A stretch of DNA of 64,000 bases from Thalassovita sp. (GTDB lineage Bacteria > Pseudomonadota > Alphaproteobacteria > Rhodobacterales > Rhodobacteraceae), in assembly GCA_029212905.1 (NCBI GenBank), contig JARGPB010000001.1, forward strand, positions 62,001-126,000. The letters are read 5' to 3'. The notes under the pieces are model-generated. The model was not told the DNA's origin and did not search any database. It saw only the letters and a program-made list of their open reading frames with translations. The position numbers were made by a program, and so were the translations under genes. Positions 8,923-17,094 of this stretch are shown piece after piece; position 1 is the first letter of the stretch, and every line of letters starts with the position of its first letter.

Positions 8923-8928
8923 TATTCT
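8923..8928 (+). promoter_or_regulatory. Candidate -10 element for the octaheme cytochrome operon
   Basis: TATTCT lies about 27 bases downstream of the centre of the FNR dyad. The stretch between it and the start codon contains a purine-rich GAGGAGGA ribosome binding site near 8954. Assigned from spacing only. Confidence 0.45.
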
Positions 8929-8970
8929 AATAGGAGAATACGATTCCGCTCGCGAGGAGGAAGTCTAGCT

Positions 8971-10614
8971 ATGCGTATTTTCCGGTTGCTTGCCACCACA
9001 TTGGGGCTTGGCTTGGCCATGTCCGGTGTTGGCACAGCCCAACAAACCGAAGTGCCTCAGATGCCCGGAACGGGTAGCACGGCCGATCATTCTAAATTCG
9101 ATATTCTGAAGAAAGAGTTCAAATCCGGCCCCGAAGTGACCGAAGCCTGCCTGTCCTGCCATACCGAAGCAGATGATCAGGTACAGATGCATTCGATCCA
9201 CTTCAGCTGGGACTATGAGCATCCCGAGACCGGGCAGAAGCTGGGCAAAAGCAACGTGATCAACTCGTTCTGCGGGTCGGTCGCTGGGAATGAACCGCGC
9301 TGTACGTCCTGCCATGCGGGCTATGGCTGGGAGGATGTGAACCAGCCACCGCCGCAACAATCCAACGCTGTGGATTGTCTGGTCTGTCATGACCGATCGG
9401 GCAACTACACGAAACTGGCCACCGGGGCAGGGCACCCGCCGATGGAAGCCAAGGGAAAAACCATCACTGGTAAACCTGCGTGGGCCGTCGATCTGAGCAA
9501 AGCCGCGCAAAGCGTCGGGATGCCGGGGCGCGACAACTGCGGTAACTGCCACTTTTACGGCGGTGGCGGCGATAATGTGAAACACGGGGACCTGTCTTCG
9601 GCGCTGTATAACCCTTCGCATGACGTGGACGTGCACATGTCCGCCAAAGAGGACGGCGGCGAAGGCATGGTCTGCTCGACCTGCCACGTTTCGGATCAGC
9701 ATGCCTGGGCCGGATCGCGGTACAACACGATGGCTGCGGACAATATCGGCACCGGAAAACCCGGCGAGCATCGCGCCGTTGCCTCGTGTCAAAGCTGCCA
9801 CGGCACAGAACCGCACCCCACCAATATCAAGGGCATCAAGCTGAACGATCACACGGACAAGCTGGCGTGTCAGACCTGCCACATTCCCAGCTTTGCCCGC
9901 GGCGGCGTGCCGACGAAAACTCTGTGGGATTGGTCCACCGCCGGCAAGCTGGACGAAAACGGCAAACCGATCCACGAGGACGACTATGTGACCTCGACCG
10001 GGAAGCACATGCATACCTATCTGTCGACCAAGGGCAATTTCGATTACGGCGAGAATGTTGTCCCGTATTACGCTTGGTTCGACGGGCAGGTGGAATATTC
10101 CACCATCGACCGCAAGATCGACCCCACCAAAACGGTCGAGGTCAACAGCATCAAGGGCGATCCAAACAGCAAAGACAGCCGCATCTGGCCGTTCAAGCGG
10201 ATGGATGGGCGCCAGGCCTATGACTCTGTGAACAATAACCTTGTCTATACCCATGTCTGGGGGCCGACGACTGACACGGCATTCTGGACCAACTTTGACT
10301 GGGCCAAGGCGATTGACGCCGGGATGAAGGCTGCGCATCAGCCGTATTCGGGCAAGTTTGATTTCGTCGATACCTATATGTACTGGCCGATCACGCACAT
10401 GGTTGCACCGTCAGAACAGGCCGTCGAATGCGCCGAGTGCCACGCCGAGGACGGCCGCATGCAGAACATCGCTGGCGTCTTCATGCCGGGCACCAACCCC
10501 AATGGGCTGATCGGGCTTCTGGGTAAGTTGCTGGTGCTCGCGACGCTGGCCGGGGTCCTGCTGCACACCGGACTGCGCCTCTTTACCGGCAAGAAAGGAG
10601 ACCATCATGGCTAA
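8971..10614 (+). CDS. Octaheme c-type cytochrome, tetrathionate reductase (OTR) family
   Basis: The 547-residue protein has a Sec signal peptide (RLLATTLGLGLAMSGVGTAQ) and exactly eight CxxCH heme-binding motifs, at Cys60, 111, 136, 190, 235, 273, 300 and 487. The widely spaced last heme and overall length match the octaheme tetrathionate reductase family known from Shewanella, whose members reduce tetrathionate, nitrite or hydroxylamine in vitro. The C-terminus adds a single membrane helix (about 514-537) and a short basic tail, which would anchor it to the inner membrane facing the periplasm. The start at 8971 is set by GAGGAGGA and the signal peptide; the frame is open further upstream but that part is not protein-like. 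The last 8 bases overlap the cytochrome b gene, so the pair is translationally coupled. The physiological substrate cannot be read from the sequence. Confidence 0.92.
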   Translation: MRIFRLLATTLGLGLAMSGVGTAQQTEVPQMPGTGSTADHSKFDILKKEFKSGPEVTEACLSCHTEADDQVQMHSIHFSWDYEHPETGQKLGKSNVINSFCGSVAGNEPRCTSCHAGYGWEDVNQPPPQQSNAVDCLVCHDRSGNYTKLATGAGHPPMEAKGKTITGKPAWAVDLSKAAQSVGMPGRDNCGNCHFYGGGGDNVKHGDLSSALYNPSHDVDVHMSAKEDGGEGMVCSTCHVSDQHAWAGSRYNTMAADNIGTGKPGEHRAVASCQSCHGTEPHPTNIKGIKLNDHTDKLACQTCHIPSFARGGVPTKTLWDWSTAGKLDENGKPIHEDDYVTSTGKHMHTYLSTKGNFDYGENVVPYYAWFDGQVEYSTIDRKIDPTKTVEVNSIKGDPNSKDSRIWPFKRMDGRQAYDSVNNNLVYTHVWGPTTDTAFWTNFDWAKAIDAGMKAAHQPYSGKFDFVDTYMYWPITHMVAPSEQAVECAECHAEDGRMQNIAGVFMPGTNPNGLIGLLGKLLVLATLAGVLLHTGLRLFTGKKGDHHG

Positions 10615-11269
10615 TCGCTTTGTCAAAGTTTACCCGCGGTTTGAACGGCTGTGGCACTGGGCTCAGGTTCTGCTGATCATGGTGTTGTTGTTTACGGGCT
10701 TGGGGCTGAACGGGTTGCACGCGGTTATTCCGTTCGGTCCGGCCGTGATGTTGCATACGATTGCGGCGCTAGCTCTCTTGGCGCTGTGGGTTTTCGCGAC
10801 CTTCTGGCTGTTCACCACGGGGACGTGGAAACAGTTCCTGCCCAAAATTGAAGGGATGATCGAGGTCGCAAAGTTCTACGCTTACGGTGTATTCACCGGG
10901 CAAGAGCATCCCTACAAAAAGATGTTCTGGCGCAAGCATAACCCGCTGCAAGCCGCCACATATTTCGGCCTGAAGTGGTTCGTCTTTCCGGCAATCTGGG
11001 TCAGCGGCATCCTGTACCTGACCTATAATTATTGGGGCGAGGGCGCACAGGGCACCGCGTTGATCACCATCATCGCCAATCTGCATCTATTGGCGGCCTA
11101 TGTGATTGCGGCCTTTGTGATCGTGCATGTGTATCTGCTGACGGTGGGCCATGGGTTCCGCAGCCACGTCCGCCCGATGATCACCGGCTATGACGAGATC
11201 GACCTGACCCCCGAACAAGAGGCCTATCTGGAACAGAACGAGCCTGGACGTTTAAAACCGGCAGAATAA
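10607..11269 (+). CDS. Membrane cytochrome b (b561/thiosulfate reductase cytochrome b type)
   Basis: A 220-residue protein with four clear membrane segments. Its histidines lie in the positions expected for two b hemes: FERLWHWAQ near residue 17, VMLHTIAAL near 50, and ANLHLLAAYVIAAFVIVHVYLL near 165-180. The family supplies electrons from quinol to periplasmic multiheme or molybdenum enzymes. The start overlaps the octaheme cytochrome stop by 8 bases and its ribosome site GAAAGGAG lies within that gene, so the two form one quinol-to-octaheme unit. A strong terminator follows. Confidence 0.9.
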   Translation: MANRFVKVYPRFERLWHWAQVLLIMVLLFTGLGLNGLHAVIPFGPAVMLHTIAALALLALWVFATFWLFTTGTWKQFLPKIEGMIEVAKFYAYGVFTGQEHPYKKMFWRKHNPLQAATYFGLKWFVFPAIWVSGILYLTYNYWGEGAQGTALITIIANLHLLAAYVIAAFVIVHVYLLTVGHGFRSHVRPMITGYDEIDLTPEQEAYLEQNEPGRLKPAE

Positions 11270-11295
11270 CCGGACACCGATGTGCGTCACCTTGG

Positions 11296-11321
11296 CCCCG
11301 GCTTTTGCCGGGGTCTTTTTT
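11296..11321 (+). terminator. Intrinsic terminator of the octaheme/cytochrome b operon
   Basis: A 7-bp stem (CCCCGGC/GCCGGGG) with a TTTT loop is followed by TCTTTTTT. It ends just before the stop codon of the convergent Nudix gene. Confidence 0.9.
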
Positions 11322-11323
11322 GT

Positions 11324-11797
11324 CTAATGCTCCGCTGGGATCTCTATTTTTAAATGTGCGCTGGGGGGACATTGAACAAATTCCTCGTCGATCCAGCGCA
11401 GCACGCGCCTTTGGCCGCCAAACGTCACCATCTGAATGGCCTGTTCAATGCTGACCCACTGAAAATCACTGTGCTCATGATTCAGAACGACAGTATCCTC
11501 GGGATCAATCATCGCGACAAACACCGGCACCAGCGTGATCGCATCGCGTGCGACTTCGTAGAATTGTTCGCAAATATCGGCCGAGTAGAAGGCCAGGGGT
11601 GTCAGCCCGGTTTCTTCGCGTAACTCTCGCAAAGCGGTTTGCCATGCGGTTTCATCAGGCTCGATCCGGCCTGTGATCTGGCACCATTCTCCGGCCAAGG
11701 TCTGGGTCCGTTGGAGCAACAGGACCTCGGTTCGGCCGCTTTGATCGCGCATGGCGACAAGCGAAGAGAGAAAGGCCTTGATCGGGATTTCTTGCAT
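11324..11797 (-). CDS. Nudix hydrolase
   Basis: A 157-residue single-domain Nudix protein. The full Nudix box GX5EX7REUXEEXGU is visible from Gly43 to Leu65 (GRIEPDE, then ALRELREETGL). The residues after the box resemble the NudB / dihydroneopterin triphosphate or dATP pyrophosphohydrolase group, but the substrate cannot be fixed. The ATG at 11797 has AAGGAA seven bases upstream, better than the in-frame ATG further out at 11842. It is convergent with the cytochrome operon and upstream of nothing on its own strand. Confidence 0.88.
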   Translation of the reverse strand: MQEIPIKAFLSSLVAMRDQSGRTEVLLLQRTQTLAGEWCQITGRIEPDETAWQTALRELREETGLTPLAFYSADICEQFYEVARDAITLVPVFVAMIDPEDTVVLNHEHSDFQWVSIEQAIQMVTFGGQRRVLRWIDEEFVQCPPSAHLKIEIPAEH

Positions 11798-11894
11798 CGG
11801 TGTGTTCCTTGAATGAACCAACGATGTATCATGAGGGCACAAAAAAACCCGCCGAAAACCGACGGGTCATTAGGTTTGGGACAATTGGATGGAC

Positions 11895-12464
11895 TTACCT
11901 GCCCCAGGCGCGAACCGGTCCGCAATCCATATGGACAAAGTTCGACCGGCTGTAGCGACCAACCCCGCCCGCATGGCAGGACGATGCCGCCCGCGAAATC
12001 TGCCCGACCGAGCGCGACGCCAAACGCAGGTCCGCAGCCTGGCCCTTCATATGCAGGGAATTCTTTGCCACGGCACGAGATTTCGAGCGCAGCATGGCGT
12101 TGGTGGCGGGGCTGCGGTAACCCGACAGCAACATATAAGGTTCTTTGACATCCAGCAGGTTATGCGTGGCAGTAATAATGTCGATGGTGCGGGTATCCAT
12201 GCCTTTTGTGCCGTTGGTCCGCCAGTCACGCATGAAGTAGTTCACCTCTTTCAGCGCGTCCTTGATATACTCACCTTCGATCCAGTAGATCATATCCAGC
12301 TTTTCGCCCGTACGTCCAGAATACATCCGAATGCGGCGAATATCACCAGATCCCCGCAGGAAACCTGCGGCCTTAGAGAAGGTAGGAGCTGCCGTTAAAG
12401 TGGTCGCTGCGAACGCACCCAGTAGTGCACGTCGCGATATGCTCGTGGAGCCGTGTTTCGTCAT
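11895..12464 (-). CDS. Tat-exported DUF882 (YcbK-like, peptidase M15-fold) protein
   Basis: The product (189 residues) opens with a twin-arginine signal, SRRALLGAFAATTLTAAP, so it is predicted to be exported folded. The mature part has the zinc-peptidase M15-like motifs of the DUF882/YcbK family: LLSGYRSPATN near residue 125, the metal-binding SLHMKGQAADLRL near 147, and a second histidine in FVHMDCGP near the end. The family is thought to act on peptidoglycan peptides. It is divergent from an L,D-transpeptidase gene, the same pairing as E. coli ycbK beside ycbB, which supports a shared cell-wall role. The start at 12464 is the one that places the Tat motif at the N-terminus. Confidence 0.88.
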   Translation of the reverse strand: MTKHGSTSISRRALLGAFAATTLTAAPTFSKAAGFLRGSGDIRRIRMYSGRTGEKLDMIYWIEGEYIKDALKEVNYFMRDWRTNGTKGMDTRTIDIITATHNLLDVKEPYMLLSGYRSPATNAMLRSKSRAVAKNSLHMKGQAADLRLASRSVGQISRAASSCHAGGVGRYSRSNFVHMDCGPVRAWGR

Positions 12465-12790
12465 CTTAGCGCCGTCCCGTCGCTGCTTGCCTGGCCGCGA
12501 TGTTACGCGGTACCTGCCTATGTCATCCCCAGATGCACGGGTTTTATTGCACAGCTTTTCCCCATGACCAACGTCGTTTTTTCTAAAATTTTCCAAAATC
12601 AAGGTGAGTCGGCGAAAAATTGCTGAATGTTTCATCTGTGTGGCAAAGATGTGAAAGACAGGTGCCTGTTTGCATCAACCTATGCGATGCTTCACCTTCT
12701 GATATAAATGTGATTAGACAGGCCACTACGCTGCCTGTGACAATTTTTGGCAGTAACGCGCGCTCAATAATTAAAGAGAGGGACGAGATC
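12465..12790. other. Divergent promoter region between DUF882 and L,D-transpeptidase genes
   Basis: No convincing gene is seen. Two similar ACAGG/CCTGT inverted repeats occur, a tight one at 12657-12668 and a looser one (ACAGGC...GCCTGT) at about 12718-12738 followed by GACAATTTTT. The second could be a weak hairpin in the 5' leader of the transpeptidase gene. The ribosome site AGAGAGGGA just upstream of 12791 is clear. Confidence 0.4.
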
Positions 12791-14404
12791 ATGCAGCAGC
12801 TGACCCGTTCCGGCATTGTCCGGTTTGTTTTTGCCTCATTGGCATTGGTTTTTTCAATTGCACTGGTGCCCGATCCGGCCCGGGCCGAAGTGACGGCCTT
12901 TAAACAGGCTGTGGCCGAGGCGGCTGCTTTGGATCGCGACATCGCGGAATTTTACCGTGAAACAGGCTATCAACCGATCTGGACACGCGAAAACGTACAG
13001 CATGCACAGCGGCGCAAGGCATTGTTTGCGGCTTTGGATGGGGTGTCGTCCCATGGTTTGCCCGTAGCGCGCTATGACACCGAAGCGCTGATGCAGCAGT
13101 TGCGCGATGTGCGCAGCCCCCGTGATCTGGGCAAGGTCGAGGTCGCGCTGTCACGCGCCTTTGTCAGCTATGCGCATGACGTGCAGACCGGCATCCTGAC
13201 ACCGTCCAAAATTGACTCTGATATCAAGCGCAAGGTTCAGCTGCGTAACCGGAAATCGTATCTGAGCAGTTTTGCTCAAAGCTCTCCGACGGCGTTTATG
13301 CGGTCTTTGCCGCCCAAAACCCCCGAATACGCCAACCTGATGAAGGCCAAGCTGAAACTGGAAAACCAGATTGCCCATGGTGGCTGGGGCCCCACGGTGC
13401 CGGGTAAAAAACTGTCGCCAGGTGACAAAGGCAGCGCCGTCGTTTCCCTGCGCAATCGCCTTATTGCGATGGGATACCTGCGCCGCAGCGCCACCAGCAG
13501 CTATGACGCGGCGATGACGCAAGCCGTGCAGAAATTCCAAACCGCCAACGGGCTGGATACTGATGGCGTGGCCGGTGGCGGCACTCTGAAAGAAATCAAC
13601 GTCAGCCCGGAAAAGCGCCTGCAATCCGTGATCGTCGCGATGGAGCGTGAACGGTGGATCAACATGGAACGCGGCAAGCGTCATATCCTGGTCAACCTGA
13701 CGGATTTCACCGCCAAGGTCATGGACGACAACAAGGTTACGTTCAAGACACGCTCGGTCGTTGGGGCCAACCGGCATGATCGCCGCAGCCCTGAATTCTC
13801 GGATGTGATGGAGCATATGGTCATCAATCCGACATGGAATGTGCCTCGGTCCATTGCTGTCAAAGAATATCTACCGATGATGAAGCGCAATCCCAATGCC
13901 GCGGGCCATCTGCGTCTGATCAACGGGCGCGGGCAGGCCGTCAGCCGCGCCAACATCGACTTTTCCCAGTATAACGAGCGGAACTTCCCGTTTGATATCA
14001 AACAGCCGCCCTCGCGGAGCAATGCGCTGGGGCTGGTGAAATTCATGTTCCCCAACAAGTACAACATCTATCTGCACGACACCCCCGCCAAGAGCCTGTT
14101 TTCACGCGAAAGCCGCGCTTACAGCCACGGGTGTATTCGCCTGCATCAGCCCTTTGACTTTGCCTATACACTGTTGGCAAAGCAGACAGATGATCCCAAG
14201 GGCGTTTTCCACAAGTACCTGAAAACGGGACGGGAAACCAAGGTGGATCTGGTGGACAACATCCCCGTTCACATTATCTATCGTACAGCGGTGACTGACG
14301 CGAAGGGCGGACTCGGCTTCCGTCGCGACGTCTATGGTCGTGACGCGCGAATTTGGGATGCTCTTGAGCACGCAGGGGTGGCCTTGAGCGCCGTTCAAGG
14401 CTAA
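12791..14404 (+). CDS. L,D-transpeptidase (YcbB/LdtD-like) with peptidoglycan-binding domain
   Basis: A 537-residue exported protein. It has a signal peptide (FVFASLALVFSIALVPDPARA), an N-terminal helical scaffold domain, a PG_binding_1 repeat around residues 213-265 (LSPGDKGSAVVSLRNRL, then MTQAVQKFQTANGLDTDG) and a YkuD catalytic domain. The catalytic motif SHGCIRL has its nucleophilic Cys at residue 448. This domain order is that of YcbB/LdtD, which makes 3-3 cross-links in peptidoglycan. The ATG at 12791 is chosen for its GAGAGG site and because it starts the signal peptide; the open frame reaching back to 12620 is non-coding in character. It is divergent from a DUF882 gene with a likely related function. 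Confidence 0.92.
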   Translation: MQQLTRSGIVRFVFASLALVFSIALVPDPARAEVTAFKQAVAEAAALDRDIAEFYRETGYQPIWTRENVQHAQRRKALFAALDGVSSHGLPVARYDTEALMQQLRDVRSPRDLGKVEVALSRAFVSYAHDVQTGILTPSKIDSDIKRKVQLRNRKSYLSSFAQSSPTAFMRSLPPKTPEYANLMKAKLKLENQIAHGGWGPTVPGKKLSPGDKGSAVVSLRNRLIAMGYLRRSATSSYDAAMTQAVQKFQTANGLDTDGVAGGGTLKEINVSPEKRLQSVIVAMERERWINMERGKRHILVNLTDFTAKVMDDNKVTFKTRSVVGANRHDRRSPEFSDVMEHMVINPTWNVPRSIAVKEYLPMMKRNPNAAGHLRLINGRGQAVSRANIDFSQYNERNFPFDIKQPPSRSNALGLVKFMFPNKYNIYLHDTPAKSLFSRESRAYSHGCIRLHQPFDFAYTLLAKQTDDPKGVFHKYLKTGRETKVDLVDNIPVHIIYRTAVTDAKGGLGFRRDVYGRDARIWDALEHAGVALSAVQG

Positions 14405-14439
14405 GTCTGCCGCCAGAAGTTTTTCCTGGAGGCGGACAC

Positions 14440-15531
14440 ATGACGCATACGGTAAAAGAAATCGCAGCAGCGCTGGGAGCAGAGGCTTTTGGCGCTGTTG
14501 ATTTGCCGATTCACGGTGTGGCCGAGCCTGCGATGGCGGGGGTTGCGGATTTGGCGCTTGCGACAAACCCCAAATACGCCAAGGAGCTGGCCAAAGGGAG
14601 CGCTGCGGCGGCAATGTTGTGGCCCGGGGCCGATTGGGAATCTCTGGGTCTGAAGGCTGCGATCATCGCGCTGCGCCCTCGGTTTGCGATGTCGGGTCTA
14701 TCGGCGATGATGGATCCGGGGCAGGGCTTTGGATCTGGTATCCACCCCTCTGCGGTGATTGATTCGACCGCTCAGCTGGGCGAGAACGTTTCTGTCGGGC
14801 CGTTCACCGTCATTGGCGCGCGTGCTGTGATCGGCGCGGGCTCGGTTATCGGGCCGCAGTGTTTTGTCGGCGCAGATGTGACCCTGGGCGAAGGTGCCTA
14901 CCTGCGCGAAGGCGTAAAGCTGGGTGCCCGCGTCACCATCGGCGCGCGTTTCATCGCTCAGCCGGGGGCGACAGTAGGGGCGGATGGGTTTTCGTTCGTC
15001 ACCCCCGAGGAAAGCGCGGTCGAGCGTGCTCGCGGCTCTTTGGGCGACCAAGGAGAGTTGCAGGGGCAGCCCTATGCGCGGATTCACTCACTGGGTAATG
15101 TCACCATCGGGGACGATTGCGAATTAGGTGCGAATTCCTGCATCGACCGCGGCACCGTGCGCGACACACGAATCGGGAACGGGGTGAAATTCGACAACCT
15201 TGCGCAGATTGGCCACAACGTTGAGATCGGAAACGATTGTTTGATTTGCGCTCAGGTCGGAGTCGCGGGCTCCACCCGGATCGGGAATAATGTGGTTCTG
15301 GGCGGTCAAACGGGTGTGACTGATAATATTTTTATCGGTGACCATGTGATCACCGGCGGCGCCACCAAAGTCTTGGCAAATGTGCCTGCGGGCCGTGTAA
15401 TGCTGGGCTATCCGGCCATGAAGATGGAACAGCATATCGAGGTCTACAAGGCACTGCGCCGCCTGCCTCGTCTTCTGCGTGACATATCGGTGTTACAAAA
15501 ATCGGTTTCCAAGGCGCGGAACAGTGACTAA
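14440..15531 (+). CDS. lpxD: UDP-3-O-acylglucosamine N-acyltransferase
   Basis: LpxD adds the N-linked 3-hydroxyacyl chain to UDP-3-O-acyl-glucosamine in lipid A synthesis. The 363-residue protein has the N-terminal uridine-binding domain (about residues 1-95, containing VADLALATNPKYAKEL) and a long left-handed beta-helix of hexapeptide repeats from about 100 to 320, with the catalytic His near 259 in QIGHNVEIG, and a C-terminal helical tail. A strong GGAGG site precedes the start. Unlike the common bamA-lpxD-fabZ-lpxA arrangement, here it heads a cluster with an acyl carrier protein and a ketoacyl synthase, which suggests a dedicated acyl supply. An acceptor other than lipid A is not excluded. 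Confidence 0.9.
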   Translation: MTHTVKEIAAALGAEAFGAVDLPIHGVAEPAMAGVADLALATNPKYAKELAKGSAAAAMLWPGADWESLGLKAAIIALRPRFAMSGLSAMMDPGQGFGSGIHPSAVIDSTAQLGENVSVGPFTVIGARAVIGAGSVIGPQCFVGADVTLGEGAYLREGVKLGARVTIGARFIAQPGATVGADGFSFVTPEESAVERARGSLGDQGELQGQPYARIHSLGNVTIGDDCELGANSCIDRGTVRDTRIGNGVKFDNLAQIGHNVEIGNDCLICAQVGVAGSTRIGNNVVLGGQTGVTDNIFIGDHVITGGATKVLANVPAGRVMLGYPAMKMEQHIEVYKALRRLPRLLRDISVLQKSVSKARNSD

Positions 15532-15563
15532 ATGAACCTCATCACGAGGGAAGGGCCGGGATC

Positions 15564-15824
15564 ATGAGCATCAAGGACAAAGTGATCGACATCATCGCCG
15601 AGCAGGCTGTGCTCGAACCGTCGGATGTCTCTATGGATAGCACATTGGAAAGTCTGGGCATCGACAGCCTGGGGTTGGTCGAATCGATTTTTGCAATCGA
15701 AGAGGCCTTTGACATCACGGTGCCATTCAACGCCAACGAACCCGAGCAGAGCGATTTCGACATTTCTTCGGTGGCGTCGATCATCGCAGGGATCGAGGCA
15801 CTGGTGGCCGAGCAAAACGCATGA
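15564..15824 (+). CDS. Acyl carrier protein
   Basis: An 86-residue acidic carrier protein. The phosphopantetheine attachment site is the Ser in LGIDSLGLVESIFAIEE, at about residue 37. It differs from housekeeping AcpP in the unusual C-terminal half (VPFNANEPEQSDFDISSV) and does not show the AcpXL sequence used for very-long-chain lipid A acyls in rhizobia. Its stop overlaps the ketoacyl synthase start by four bases (ATGA), so the two are translationally coupled. The position between lpxD and a KAS gene implies that this carrier is dedicated to a special acyl chain rather than bulk fatty acid synthesis. Confidence 0.92.
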   Translation: MSIKDKVIDIIAEQAVLEPSDVSMDSTLESLGIDSLGLVESIFAIEEAFDITVPFNANEPEQSDFDISSVASIIAGIEALVAEQNA

Positions 15825-17029
15825 ACCGGGTCGTCATAACTGGTGCGGGCACAATCAACGCGCTGGGGCACAACGTTGCCGATACGCTGGAAGCAATGCG
15901 CGAGGGCCGCTGCGGCATCGGCGCACTGGAGTTCCGCGATGTGGACCGGCTGGCCATCAAGATCGGCGGTCAAGTCAAAGGCTTTGAGGCAGAGGGCCAT
16001 TTTAACCGCCAGCAGATGACACTGTATGATCGGTTCACTCAGTTCACCTTGATGGCTGCCAAAGAGGCAATGGCCCAATCCGGGCTGGAGTTTCACGGTG
16101 AATTGTCCGCAAAGGCCGGCGTCGTTTTGGGCACGGCTGGCGGCGGGGTATCCACTTGGGACGCCAATTACCGCACCGTTTACGAAGAAGGCAAAAACCG
16201 CGTGCATCCGTTCGTGGTGCCCAAGCTGATGAATAATGCGGCCGCCAGCCACGTCAGCATGCAGTATAACCTCAAAGGGCCGTCGTTCACCGTGTCTACG
16301 GCCTGTGCCTCTTCGAACCACGCTATGGCGCAAGCGTTTCAAATGGTGCGCTCTGGCATGTCGCCCGCGATGCTGACTGGCGGGTCGGAATCCATGCTGT
16401 GTTTCGGGGGCGTCAAAGCCTGGGAAGGGCTGCGCGTGATGTCCAAGGACGCATGCCGACCGTTCAGCGCGAACCGCAATGGCATGGTCCAAGGTGAGGG
16501 GGCCGCGATCTTTGTGTTCGAGGACTACGAACATGCCCGTGCGCGTGGCGCCGAAATCCTGGCCGAGGTGGTTGGGTTTGCCATGTCCTCGGATGCAACG
16601 GATATCGTGATGCCGTCGAAAATGGGCGCGGCGCGGGCGATTTCCGGCGCGCTTCAGGATGCACGGATCAACCCCGAGCAGGTATGCTATATCAACGCCC
16701 ACGGCACTGGCACCGCAGCGAATGACAAAACCGAATGTGCTGCTGTGGCGGATGTGTTTGGTCCTCATGCGGATCAGTTGATGATCTCGTCCACCAAGGC
16801 GATGCATGGCCACTTGATTGGCGGCACCGGCGCGGTAGAGCTGTTGGCCTGCATCATGGCGCTACGGGATGGGGTGGTGGCCCCAACCATCGGGTATCAG
16901 GAGTTCGACCCCGAGTGCGCCCTGGATATCGTTCCAAACGAAGCCCGCGAGGCGCCGGTGGAATATGCGCTGTCCAACGCCTTTGCTTTTGGCGGGTTGA
17001 ACGCTGTTCTCGCGCTGAAAAAGATCTAA
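15821..17029 (+). CDS. Beta-ketoacyl-ACP synthase, FabF (KAS II)-like
   Basis: A 402-residue thiolase-fold condensing enzyme. The catalytic triad is complete: Cys162 in STACASSNHA, His294 in NAHGTGT, and His331 in KAMHGHLIGGTGAVE. The last motif reads MHGH where FabF usually has MTGH, a mild divergence also seen in polyketide-like and accessory KAS proteins. It elongates acyl-ACP by two carbons from malonyl-ACP. Coupling to the upstream carrier protein and the nearby lpxD suggests that it builds or extends the hydroxyacyl chain delivered to lipid A or a related glycolipid; that is inference. Confidence 0.92.
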   Translation: MNRVVITGAGTINALGHNVADTLEAMREGRCGIGALEFRDVDRLAIKIGGQVKGFEAEGHFNRQQMTLYDRFTQFTLMAAKEAMAQSGLEFHGELSAKAGVVLGTAGGGVSTWDANYRTVYEEGKNRVHPFVVPKLMNNAAASHVSMQYNLKGPSFTVSTACASSNHAMAQAFQMVRSGMSPAMLTGGSESMLCFGGVKAWEGLRVMSKDACRPFSANRNGMVQGEGAAIFVFEDYEHARARGAEILAEVVGFAMSSDATDIVMPSKMGAARAISGALQDARINPEQVCYINAHGTGTAANDKTECAAVADVFGPHADQLMISSTKAMHGHLIGGTGAVELLACIMALRDGVVAPTIGYQEFDPECALDIVPNEAREAPVEYALSNAFAFGGLNAVLALKKI

Positions 17030-17047
17030 ATCCCTAATAGCGCCAAC

Positions 17048-17075
17048 AAAAAGGCCCGCAACACGCGGGCCTTTC
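17048..17075. terminator. Bidirectional intrinsic terminator
   Basis: A 9-bp stem (AAGGCCCGC/GCGGGCCTT) with an AACAC loop lies between the convergent KAS and IalB-family genes. The T-tract is strong on the minus strand (TTTTTG) and weaker on the plus strand (TTTCG), so it can serve both. Confidence 0.88.
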
Positions 17076-17094
17076 GTATGTCTGTGGGGTGCGG

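Noticed and set aside
8965..10398. 477-codon open frame antisense to the octaheme cytochrome
   Set aside because: It mirrors the sense gene, lacks a ribosome site and domain signature, and is explained by GC-rich codon structure.
12657..12738. ACAGG/CCTGT repeats as a regulator-binding pair
   Set aside because: Short, with unequal loops, and without a candidate regulator; kept only as a remark in the intergenic entry.
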